Below, piece by piece: positions 1 to 6,861 of a stretch of 9,379 nucleotides of DNA (positions are counted from its first letter, which is position 1; the number at the start of each line of letters is the position of its first letter). The notes beneath the pieces are model-generated. The model had not been told where the DNA came from, did not search any database, and saw only the letters and a program-made list of their open reading frames with translations. The DNA comes from Flavobacteriales bacterium UBA3376 (lineage in GTDB: Bacteria > Bacteroidota > Bacteroidia > Flavobacteriales > Weeksellaceae): NCBI GenBank assembly GCA_002359055.1, contig DEQC01000076.1, positions 1 through 9,379 of the forward strand, read 5' to 3'. The translations under genes and the position numbers were made by a program.

Positions 1-1775
1 GGAGAAACTTGCGTTGGGAAAGGATTCTCAACAAACATTTCATCCACAAAGTTATCATCATTCATGTATCGTTTATTGATGTCCCAACCATCGATCAAAG
101 CTAATCCTGCAATTCCTAAAATTACTACCAATTTATTTTTTAAATATTTCAATTGATACGCCCATAAAAGCCCTAAAGTCAATAAAACAAAAATCAAAGT
201 TCTAAGTGTATCGGCTTTGAATAAGGCTATTCTATCAGCTTTTAGCGCTTTATCCAATTGATTGAAAACACCATCCCAAATTCCGTATTTATTTGGATTG
301 TATTCTCTTACCAATTCCATCATTTGCATTTTAGTCATTTGGTCGTATTGATTAGAGAAGCTAAATAAACTTCCACCGAACAATAAGAAAATCAACAATA
401 TAGCAACCACTCCACCTCCTGCATATAGTAGAATCTTCTTTTTGAAGTCATCAGTCAAACTTTCGTCTTTGAAGAAAACATAAAGAGCAAAGACAGCTAA
501 CAAAGGCATGGTAAATTCTGCCATCACTAACATCGATGAGACCGCTCTAAATTTATCATAAAACGGAAAATAATCGATCATGAAACTTGTGAATACTGGG
601 AAATTTTTTCCCCAAGCCAGAACAATACTCAAAATAGTAGCTCCGAGCAACCACCATTTGAATCGAGCCCAATGATTTCTCACCAAAAACAATCCGAGAA
701 AAAATAAGAGAACAACAACAGCACCTTGATAAGCTGGACCAGAAGTACCCGGTTGTTCTCCCCAATAAGCAGAAACTGGACTACTTACCAAATGTGAAAA
801 TAATTGATAATCAAAATCATCATCTATATCCACTACATATTGTTGTTTTTGAAGTTCATTGAGATAATTCTTCAATTGTTCATCGCTTGTTTGGCTTGGA
901 CCTCCCATAAAATTAGGAATAAACAAATTGAAAGTTTCTAATTTCCCATAACTCCAATGTGTGATATAATCATAATCCAATCCTTTAGAATTATTTTGAA
1001 GCAAAGTCATTTCTGAATTTCCTCTTGTCGTCTCTTTTGAATATTCATATACAGACATCAAACGAGTAGCGTTCAGACCGAGACCTATGATACAAGCGGC
1101 GATTAATAAACCGGTTGATTTTGCAAAAGGAAGAAATTCTTTGCTTTTTATGGCATGAACCAATTCCACCACAAAAAACACCAACATCACCAAAAACAAA
1201 TAATAGGTCATTTGTGGGTGACTTGCCGAAAGTTCGAGTCCCATAAAAAGTGCGGTCATCAAAAATCCGAGAATATATTTTCTTTGGTAAAGAAGAATAA
1301 TTCCTGCAACCAATGGTGCGAAATAAGCAATTGAATGCACTTTTGCGTTGTGACCAGCAGCGATTATGATATAATAATATGCACCCATGGCGAAAAATAT
1401 AGATCCCGCGAGTGCATATTTCCAATTTCTAAAAAGAACAATTCCTAAAATAAAAAAACCTGAGAATAGTAAAAATATATAATCCGCAGGTCTGGGTAAA
1501 AATCTGAAAAAGTGATCAACTGCCTTGATAAAATCATTGTTATATTGAGCACCTGTTTGATAAGTTGGCATACCACCAAACATAGCATTTGACCAATAAA
1601 TTCTCTCATCCGTCATTTCTTCGTATGCCTTCATTTCTTGAGCACTTCCTTTATAATTTACAATGTCGGGCTGAAGAATAGAATTTCCGGACAAAATCGG
1701 TGAGCAGTACACCAAAGCTAAGATTGCAAAAATTGCCAAAGCAATTGCACTGAATATCAGATTTTTATTTTTCAT
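1..1775 (-). CDS. YfhO-family polytopic membrane protein (GT-C-like), C-terminus cut by window edge
   Basis: I translated this frame from the ATG at 1775; it stays open for 591 codons and leaves the window, so the C-terminus is missing. It opens with a hydrophobic helix (about residues 6-27), then an outer loop with LQPDIVNYKG (35-44) and the motif YWSNAMFGGMPTYQ (60-73). Many further membrane helices follow (for example about 100-116, 119-139, 148-163, 167-181, 190-208, 220-236, 351-366, 375-388, 420-436, 448-467, 525-540). Loop motifs include SASHPQMTYY (183-192), IPNFMGG (286-292) and YWGEQPGTSGPAYQG (337-351). This pattern is that of the YfhO proteins of Flavobacteriia, which I recall as roughly 800 residues long. 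Bacillus YfhO is a GT-C-type enzyme linked to teichoic acid glycosylation, but the Bacteroidota role is not established. The start overlaps the end of the upstream DUF4834 gene by 11 bp, suggesting translational coupling. The family call is firm; the function is not. Confidence 0.9.
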   Translation of the reverse strand, partial: MKNKNLIFSAIALAIFAILALVYCSPILSGNSILQPDIVNYKGSAQEMKAYEEMTDERIYWSNAMFGGMPTYQTGAQYNNDFIKAVDHFFRFLPRPADYIFLLFSGFFILGIVLFRNWKYALAGSIFFAMGAYYYIIIAAGHNAKVHSIAYFAPLVAGIILLYQRKYILGFLMTALFMGLELSASHPQMTYYLFLVMLVFFVVELVHAIKSKEFLPFAKSTGLLIAACIIGLGLNATRLMSVYEYSKETTRGNSEMTLLQNNSKGLDYDYITHWSYGKLETFNLFIPNFMGGPSQTSDEQLKNYLNELQKQQYVVDIDDDFDYQLFSHLVSSPVSAYWGEQPGTSGPAYQGAVVVLLFFLGLFLVRNHWARFKWWLLGATILSIVLAWGKNFPVFTSFMIDYFPFYDKFRAVSSMLVMAEFTMPLLAVFALYVFFKDESLTDDFKKKILLYAGGGVVAILLIFLLFGGSLFSFSNQYDQMTKMQMMELVREYNPNKYGIWDGVFNQLDKALKADRIALFKADTLRTLIFVLLTLGLLWAYQLKYLKNKLVVILGIAGLALIDGWDINKRYMNDDNFVDEMFVENPFPTQVS

Positions 1776-1992
1776 TTTGGTCATTGGATTCATCTATGAT
1801 CTCATAATCTACTGATTCTGCATCAATGTTAAATTTAGGTTCATCTAAATTTTTGGTTGATGAAGGTTGATTTGTAAAACCTCTCGTAGATGGATTTTGT
1901 TTAGATGGTTTGGGAATAAATGTTCTTCTGATGAATCGAAGAATTATTATTCCCAATATGAAATATAATAAGTATTTAAGAAATATACCCAT
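1765..1992 (-). CDS. DUF4834-family small membrane-anchored protein
   Basis: This 75-residue protein starts MGIFLKYLLYFILGIIILR. One hydrophobic span covers about residues 4-19, followed by a basic patch (RFIRRTF) that would sit in the cytoplasm. The polar tail is rich in Pro, Ser, Asn and, near the end, Asp and Glu. The size and layout match DUF4834 proteins, which lie next to YfhO-family genes in Flavobacteriia. No catalytic motif is visible; it may be an accessory or scaffold for the membrane protein encoded next, which is inference. It starts 2 bp after the stop of the DUF6263 lipoprotein gene and its stop lies inside the YfhO reading frame, so the three genes are almost certainly one transcript. 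The family call rests on length, anchor and context rather than on strong sequence motifs. Confidence 0.75.
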   Translation of the reverse strand: MGIFLKYLLYFILGIIILRFIRRTFIPKPSKQNPSTRGFTNQPSSTKNLDEPKFNIDAESVDYEIIDESNDQNEK

Positions 1993-1994
1993 GG

Positions 1995-3056
1995 TTAATT
2001 TACAGTTGTAACTACAGTTTGTTTAGCTGATTCTGTTTGTTTTAAATCTCCTTGTTGGTAGGTAACTGACGAAGATTCATTTTTAACAAAATGAACTTTG
2101 TTCAACCAACCTGTTTCTATATCAACATCAATTGTTCCATCAATGGTTGAATTATTTTTCATGGTCATGGTTAAATCCTGCTGAGTTTCAGAACCACCAA
2201 CATTCATTACTCCATCCACTTTCACTCTTGCTACTCCATCTTTAATTCCTTCAAAAGTACGGGTTATAGTATTTTTTCCAGTAACTGGTCCTTCATTGAT
2301 ATTTTGTACATCTTCCCATTTTTCTCCAATTTTCAAGTTTCTTTCTGGGAAAATATTCATTGATTCTTCGAATTGAACTTTGATGGCATCAACGCTCAAA
2401 GAATTTTCGAGTAAATCTTTTACATAACTTTGCTCTTCTGTAGTAAAATCAGATTTAATTTTTTCAAAAGCATTTGAACGAACTTTATCTAAACCTTTTA
2501 CAGAAATAACTTTTCCTCTGTTGTTTACTTCCATGGTAAAACTCTGTCCACTAATCGCTTTATAAATCGACCAATTTTTAGCTACATCTTCATTAGCAGG
2601 TCTTCCTTGAGCCGTATTGAAAGAGATTGTTTCACCTGTTGGAGCTTTAAAACTTTCACTAAAGTTCAAAAAAGTAGCTTTCAATATGAAATTAGTATTA
2701 TTTATATTTTCTACAAAATAATCGAAATCAACCGTTCTGGTGGAAGACATACTTGCCGATTGATCACCCATTGTCATAGATTCGTCAGTAGTGATTTTCA
2801 TTCGGAAAGGATAGGTATCACCTTTTTTCAAATTGAATCTAAAGCTATAAGTATCATCTTCGTTTTTTTGCAACGAAATATTGCTCGCAGTATTTATTCC
2901 TTCTTCTGTTTCGAATTCATTCAGTGAAACATCGCCTACATTTTCGTCGTTTTGTACATTTTCAGTTGTCGATACATCGGTTTCAGTGTTACTTGTTTTG
3001 TCTTTACAAGCAGTCATTAAGGCAAATACAGCCAGTATGATCAAAGATTTTTTCAT
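1995..3056 (-). CDS. DUF6263-family lipoprotein
   Basis: The chosen ATG at 3056 gives a 353-residue protein with a clear lipoprotein signal: MKKSLIILAVFALMTAC, with the lipid-bearing Cys at 17. The frame is open 28 codons further upstream, but that stretch runs through the preceding terminator and would put the signal peptide inside the protein, so the longer start is rejected. After the Cys comes an acidic, Ser/Thr/Asn-rich linker, then a beta-rich domain with blocks typical of DUF6263: a 'FRFNLKKGDTYPFRM' segment, 'NRGKVISVKGLDK', 'ERNLKIGEKWED' and a C-terminal 'STIDGTIDVDIETGWL'. DUF6263 proteins are Bacteroidota lipoproteins of unknown function, probably in the periplasm or on the outer membrane. 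It is the first gene of the cluster with DUF4834 and YfhO, separated from the former by only 2 bp. No clear TAnnTTTG promoter box was found before it. Confidence 0.85.
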   Translation of the reverse strand: MKKSLIILAVFALMTACKDKTSNTETDVSTTENVQNDENVGDVSLNEFETEEGINTASNISLQKNEDDTYSFRFNLKKGDTYPFRMKITTDESMTMGDQSASMSSTRTVDFDYFVENINNTNFILKATFLNFSESFKAPTGETISFNTAQGRPANEDVAKNWSIYKAISGQSFTMEVNNRGKVISVKGLDKVRSNAFEKIKSDFTTEEQSYVKDLLENSLSVDAIKVQFEESMNIFPERNLKIGEKWEDVQNINEGPVTGKNTITRTFEGIKDGVARVKVDGVMNVGGSETQQDLTMTMKNNSTIDGTIDVDIETGWLNKVHFVKNESSSVTYQQGDLKQTESAKQTVVTTVN

Positions 3057-3114
3057 CAAATTTAAATTTTGGGCAAGATAACCAAAAAAAATCCATTTCT
3101 TTTTGAATTGAATT

Positions 3115-3151
3115 AAAAAAAGCCTAAAATTCACATTCAATTAAAGGCTTT
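3115..3151 (-). terminator. Rho-independent terminator after the L-serine dehydratase gene
   Basis: Read on the minus strand, arm AAAGCCT (3151-3145) pairs with AGGCTTT (3125-3119). A 2x2 internal loop and four more A-U pairs extend the stem, leaving a 7-nt loop. A run of T follows (A-run at 3115-3120 on the plus strand). It lies about 65 nt past the serine dehydratase stop and separates that gene from the DUF6263 gene. Confidence 0.8.
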
Positions 3152-3159
3152 CTAATTTT

Positions 3160-3190
3160 TAGATAATTAAATTTTCTATCTAATTATCTA
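3160..3190. repeat. 10-bp perfect inverted repeat in the 3' region of the serine dehydratase gene
   Basis: TAGATAATTA at 3160-3169 is the exact reverse complement of TAATTATCTA at 3181-3190, with an 11-nt spacer. It lies 24 nt after the serine dehydratase stop and just before the terminator. The arms are nearly all A/T and there is no T-run, so it is not a terminator by itself. It could be a 3'-end hairpin protecting the mRNA, a protein site, or chance in AT-rich DNA. Confidence 0.4.
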
Positions 3191-3214
3191 TAAATTTTAT
3201 CAATCAATTATAAA

Positions 3215-4630
3215 TTAACATTCTGCAATATTAACCGCGATTGCCAATCCACCTTCTGAAGTTTCCTTGAATCTATCGCTCATGCTTAAAGCGGTTTCTA
3301 ACATAGTCTGAATCACTTCATCCAAAGTAACTTTTGCATGCGATGGATCGCTTTCAATAGCAATATTCGCAGCTGTAATGGCTTTAATGGCCCCCATAGA
3401 ATTTCTTTCGATACAAGGAATTTGAACCAAACCTGCGATTGGATCACAAGTCAAGCCTAAATGATGTTCCATAGCGATTTCAGCAGCCATTAAAACTTGT
3501 CCCACTGAACCGCCCATAATTTCTGTAAGCCCAGCAGCTGCCATGGCTGAAGAAACTCCTGTTTCTGCTTGACAGCCTCCCATAGCTGCAGAAATTGTTG
3601 CGTTTTTCTTGAATAAAGTTCCAATTTCTCCTGCAACCAATAAAAATCGAATGATGTTTTCAGGTCCTTTGAATTCAGTGAAAGCTTGTGAATACATAAG
3701 TACGGCTGGAATTATTCCACTGGCTCCATTCGTCGGAGCTGTGATGATTCTACCAAAACTTGCATTCTCTTCATTGACAGCCAATGCAAAACAAGAAATC
3801 CATTTGTTGATATCGACGAAATTATTTTCTGAATTAACTATCAATTCAAACCATTCATCCAAATTTGCATAGGTTTTTCCTTTCAATAAAGTTTTATTCA
3901 ACTTCGCTGCTCTTCTTACTACATTTAAACCACCTGGCAAAATTCCTTCTTTATTCACTCCTTTGTAAACGCATTCTTTGATTTGCTCCCAAATCCATAA
4001 AGCATGTTTGTCGATTTCTTCTCTACTACGCCAACTTTCTTCGTTGATATAAGTCAAATCCGATAAAGAAAGATTCAATCTTGAACAATATTTTAAAACA
4101 TCAGCCCCTGAATGACATGGATAAAGTGTTCTCGTACATAATTCATCGGCTGAATTATCATCTTGAGTAGCTACAAATCCACCTCCGATTGAATAATAAT
4201 CTTGTTCCAATACGCTTCCATCGTTGAAAATCGCTTTGAAAATCATTCCGTTGGGATGGAAAGGCAAATTTTCTTTCATATTTAAAACCAAATGATGACC
4301 ATAAGCAAAGTCTATTTCATGTTCACCATTTAAATTTAATTTTTGAGAAGATTTAATCGTTTCTATTATCTCATCGATTTTGGTTGTATCTATAGTAGTA
4401 AAATCCTCACCAGACAAGCCCAACATACCGGCTATATCCGTTCCATGACCTATACCTGTTTTGGCCAAAGAACCGAAGAATTCTACAAAAACTTCTTTGA
4501 CTTCATTTAATTTATGTTCTGTTTGAATCAATTTCAAAAACATCTCAGCAGCATTCCAAGGACCCATTGTATGAGAACTCGATGGACCTATTCCTACTTT
4601 AATTATCTCAAAAACGCTAATTGATTTCAT
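3215..4630 (-). CDS. sdaA: L-serine dehydratase, iron-sulfur-dependent, single-chain type
   Basis: This 471-residue enzyme converts L-serine to pyruvate and ammonia with a [4Fe-4S] cluster in the cytosol. The N-terminal half is the regulatory-type beta domain beginning MKSISVFEIIKVGIGPSSSH; the signature GPSSSHTMGP lies at residues 15-24. The C-terminal half (about 200-471) is the catalytic alpha domain with TAPTNGASGIIPA (297-309). Cluster cysteines are visible at 353 (MGGCQAETG), 395 (LTCDP) and 406 (IPCIER); the spacings of 42 and 11 match what I recall for the Legionella enzyme (343, 385, 396). The protein ends in Cys471, the expected fourth ligand in the 'tail-in-mouth' type, where the C-terminal Cys caps the cluster until substrate displaces it. 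Length is near the family norm (about 455-470). It stands alone: 94 bp from the mgtC-like gene upstream and a terminator downstream. Confidence 0.95.
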   Translation of the reverse strand: MKSISVFEIIKVGIGPSSSHTMGPWNAAEMFLKLIQTEHKLNEVKEVFVEFFGSLAKTGIGHGTDIAGMLGLSGEDFTTIDTTKIDEIIETIKSSQKLNLNGEHEIDFAYGHHLVLNMKENLPFHPNGMIFKAIFNDGSVLEQDYYSIGGGFVATQDDNSADELCTRTLYPCHSGADVLKYCSRLNLSLSDLTYINEESWRSREEIDKHALWIWEQIKECVYKGVNKEGILPGGLNVVRRAAKLNKTLLKGKTYANLDEWFELIVNSENNFVDINKWISCFALAVNEENASFGRIITAPTNGASGIIPAVLMYSQAFTEFKGPENIIRFLLVAGEIGTLFKKNATISAAMGGCQAETGVSSAMAAAGLTEIMGGSVGQVLMAAEIAMEHHLGLTCDPIAGLVQIPCIERNSMGAIKAITAANIAIESDPSHAKVTLDEVIQTMLETALSMSDRFKETSEGGLAIAVNIAEC

Positions 4631-4696
4631 TATCTTTTTTCTAATTCATTTAATTTAATAAATAATTTATAGTTCAATGGATTTAAGTTGGTAGAG

Positions 4697-4704
4697 CAAA
4701 TATG
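4697..4704 (-). promoter_or_regulatory. Possible -7 box for the serine dehydratase gene
   Basis: On the minus strand the sequence is CATATTTG, five of the six fixed positions of the Bacteroidota -7 box TAnnTTTG. It sits 66 bp upstream of the start codon, in the 94-bp gap behind the mgtC-like gene. No clear -33 TTG was found, so this is tentative. Confidence 0.35.
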
Positions 4705-4724
4705 TTGTTTAATAAAATAAAGTT

Positions 4725-5396
4725 CTAATGTCCCCAAAAAACTTCTTTCACAGAATCCTGTTCTCGAAGTTTATCGATCAATTTTGCCATCTTGCTTGAA
4801 TCAGCACTTTCAAATCTTATATTGAAAACATATTGATGATGGTGTTTAGACATATTGAAATTTTGGACTTTGAAAGAATTTTCGTTCAAAATTTTATTGA
4901 TCAAATCAATCTCATTGGATTTAGGTTCGGTCACAATTCTCAGATTTTGTTTAACAAATCTTCTCGCATACCTTTTTTCGACAGGTTGTAATCCCCATAA
5001 AATAATCAAAACAATCACTGTAGCTATACTCGATGTGATGTACATTCCGCCTCCAGTCGCCAAACCTACTCCCGCTACTGTCCATAAACCAGCTGCCGTA
5101 GTCAAACCACGCACAACTCCATGTTGTTGGAACATAATCGTTCCCGCGCCTATGAAACCTATACCACTCACTACTTGAGCCGCTACTCGAGCAGGGTCGA
5201 ATTTCGCAGATGGATGTGACATCATATCGCTGAATCCAAATGAAGAAACCAACATAATCAAACAAGAACCTACACAAACCATCATATGGGTTCGCATACC
5301 TGCAGACCAGTTTTTCCTCTCTCTTTCCAGTCCAACCAATGCACCAAAAACAGAAGCCATTACAAGTCTCAACAAAATTTCTTGCCAGTCTAGCAT
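4725..5396 (-). CDS. MgtC/SapB-family membrane protein
   Basis: This 223-residue protein has the MgtC fold order: about five membrane helices (roughly 6-23, 35-54, 70-90, 97-115, 118-137), then a soluble ACT-like tail (about 150-223). Family motifs are clear: GALVGLERERKNWSAGMRTH (18-37), DPARVAAQVVSGIGFIGAG (67-85), VRGLTTAAGLWTVAGVGLA (95-113). Salmonella MgtC supports survival in low magnesium and in macrophages and modulates the F-type ATPase; many environmental homologues (SapB/YhiD-like) have no assigned role, so I do not infer virulence. The tail resembles the C-terminal domain of longer MgtC proteins, thought to be regulatory. It stands 189 bp from the GNAT gene and has its own promoter candidate overlapped by a dyad. 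I see no magnesium riboswitch-like structure in the leader. Confidence 0.92.
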   Translation of the reverse strand: MLDWQEILLRLVMASVFGALVGLERERKNWSAGMRTHMMVCVGSCLIMLVSSFGFSDMMSHPSAKFDPARVAAQVVSGIGFIGAGTIMFQQHGVVRGLTTAAGLWTVAGVGLATGGGMYITSSIATVIVLIILWGLQPVEKRYARRFVKQNLRIVTEPKSNEIDLINKILNENSFKVQNFNMSKHHHQYVFNIRFESADSSKMAKLIDKLREQDSVKEVFWGH

Positions 5397-5466
5397 ACTA
5401 CAATTAACTTAATGATTTTAGAGTAAATTGTTTTGAAAAAATTCAATTTTACAGCTTATCAATATA

Positions 5467-5492
5467 CGACAAAAATACAAGTTTATTTGTCG
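5467..5492. promoter_or_regulatory. Dyad overlapping the mgtC-like promoter (operator candidate)
   Basis: CGACAAA at 5467-5473 is the exact reverse complement of TTTGTCG at 5486-5492, with 12 nt between. The 26-bp element covers a candidate -7 box. It could be a repressor site or a hairpin at the start of the transcript. The C/G ends make chance less likely than for the all-A/T repeats nearby, but a single 7-bp pair is not proof. Confidence 0.4.
5470..5477 (-). promoter_or_regulatory. -7 promoter box for the mgtC-like gene
   Basis: The minus-strand sequence TATTTTTG is an exact match to the Bacteroidota box TAnnTTTG. It would start transcription near 5463, giving a leader of about 65 nt. No good -33 TTG lies at the usual spacing, so strength is uncertain. 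Confidence 0.5.
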
Positions 5493-5585
5493 ATTCTATT
5501 ATGTTTACAGCCAATATTAAATGGTTTGAATTAGAAAAATTTCATTCGTAAAAAATGATTCAATCAATAATTCAACATCTGACTT

Positions 5586-6740
5586 TTACAAAATTGGATG
5601 TCTTTCGAATTTTTTATCTCGGTCAAATAAATAGCGATAAGTAGTCAATTCTCTACTTACTTTTGCACCGAGTGATTCAGCTATTTTCAGCATTTTCGGA
5701 TTAAAATCTCCAATCCATTGCATTTCGTAATCTCTGTAAGAAGTAGTTGGAATGAATTGTCTGGCAGATTCTACAATCATATAAGAATCCATTCCTCTGC
5801 CTTGCCAACGCGGAACTATACCAAATACAATTCCTGTGAATTTTGGATTGGATTTAGTTTTTTGTAAATAAAGAAATTTCAATTTTTGAAACCATCCGAA
5901 TTTCCCTTTCAACTCTTTGAAATAAAAGTTTAAATCAGGTAAATTGATCCAACATCCCACTGGTTCATCATTCTCATACGCAAACCAACAAAGTTTCTCA
6001 TCCATGATTGCTTTCATCGATTTGAAAATTTTAATAGCTACAGCATCATTGATCGATTTACCATCGTTGTGTTGTGCCCAAGCTGAATTATATACATGAG
6101 CAAAGTCTTTGGCATATTTTTCTAAATTTTTCTTGCGAACGTGTTCTGTCCTGAGTTCAGGATTTTTAGAAAGTCTTTCATGATGAACAAAAAACCTTTC
6201 TTCCAATTCATCCATCGATGCTTTCATGCCATAACACAATTGTTTGAAATAAACCTGAAAACCATATTCCTCAAAAAAGTCGACATAATAAGGTGGATTG
6301 TAATTCATGCCGTACAAAGGTTCAAAAAAACCTTTTGACAACATGCCCCACCAACGGTCTCTTTCTCCGAAATTGATCGGACCATCCATGGCTTCAACTC
6401 CTTCATTTATCAACCATTCTTTACAATGATCCAACAGGAAAAAAGCAGCTTCTTTGTCTTCGATGATTTCAAAAAAACCAATCCCGCCTACAGGCATTTT
6501 AGGATTGTATTTAGGATTTACGAAAGTTGCAACACGACCAATACATTCATTTTTTTTATTCAACAACAACCATCTTTTGCATTTCCCAATTCTAAACAAT
6601 TTGTTGATCGTAGGATCAAAAACCGCTTCAATGTCTTTGTCTAATGGCTGAATCCACTCAGGATCATTTTTATAAATCTTTAAGGGTAATTCTAAAAATT
6701 GTCTAATGTCCTTATCGGTCTTGACTTCTTTAACTCTCAT
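5586..6740 (-). CDS. Tandem GNAT-like acyltransferase, substrate unknown
   Basis: The ATG at 6740 gives 384 residues; a TTG two codons upstream is in frame but less likely. The N-terminal half (about 1-170) looks like a degenerate GNAT domain with a 'RVATFVNPKYN' strand and the conserved block GPINFGERDRWWGML (120-134). The C-terminal half (about 200-375) is a better GNAT domain: GIVPRWQGRGMDSYMI (307-322) holds an R-x-x-G-x-G/A-like acyl-CoA pyrophosphate loop (QGRGMD), and the end, from WIGDFNPKML (342-351) to LGAKVSRELTTYRY, matches the closing GNAT strand and helix. Bacteroidota carry many such proteins, annotated as GNAT or hypothetical and distantly like E. coli YghO. No signal peptide or membrane span is seen, so it is probably cytosolic. 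It is divergent from the zinc peptidase gene and separate from the mgtC-like gene, so context gives no substrate. There is no clear terminator after it. Confidence 0.8.
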   Translation of the reverse strand: MRVKEVKTDKDIRQFLELPLKIYKNDPEWIQPLDKDIEAVFDPTINKLFRIGKCKRWLLLNKKNECIGRVATFVNPKYNPKMPVGGIGFFEIIEDKEAAFFLLDHCKEWLINEGVEAMDGPINFGERDRWWGMLSKGFFEPLYGMNYNPPYYVDFFEEYGFQVYFKQLCYGMKASMDELEERFFVHHERLSKNPELRTEHVRKKNLEKYAKDFAHVYNSAWAQHNDGKSINDAVAIKIFKSMKAIMDEKLCWFAYENDEPVGCWINLPDLNFYFKELKGKFGWFQKLKFLYLQKTKSNPKFTGIVFGIVPRWQGRGMDSYMIVESARQFIPTTSYRDYEMQWIGDFNPKMLKIAESLGAKVSRELTTYRYLFDRDKKFERHPIL

Positions 6741-6765
6741 TTCCAAACATTATGTTCACATTTTA

Positions 6766-6773
6766 CAAAACTA
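6766..6773 (-). promoter_or_regulatory. -7 promoter box for the GNAT-like gene
   Basis: The minus-strand sequence TAGTTTTG fits TAnnTTTG exactly and lies 25 bp upstream of the ATG at 6740, which would give a short leader of about 18 nt. The upstream region is T-rich but shows no clear TTG. The placement also favours the ATG start. Confidence 0.5.
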
Positions 6774-6861
6774 ATAATTTATTTATGTCTAAAAATTTAT
6801 CCAGGTCTTTTTTAATTTAAGAATAAATTTACTTTAACTTAGATCTTTTAAACCTAATGAT

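Noticed and set aside
1045..1425. Minus-strand open frame of 126 codons
   Set aside because: It lies within the YfhO-family gene in another frame, and its translation is Cys/Arg/Phe-rich with no recognisable domain.
2607..3081. Two plus-strand open frames opposite the DUF6263 gene
   Set aside because: They are antisense to a well-supported lipoprotein gene and have low-complexity translations rich in Ser, Phe and Ile.
3057..3140. 28-codon upstream extension of the DUF6263 lipoprotein frame
   Set aside because: It overlaps the serine dehydratase terminator and would bury a clear lipoprotein signal peptide inside the protein.
4855..5277. Open frames on both strands inside the mgtC-like gene
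   Set aside because: The MgtC motifs fix the true frame; these are shadows of it.
5526..5575. 8-bp inverted repeat (TTGAATTA / TAATTCAA) enclosing TGATTGAATCA, after the GNAT gene
   Set aside because: The arms are nearly all A/T, the spacer is 34 nt and the inner stem is only 4-5 bp, so neither a terminator nor an operator is supported.
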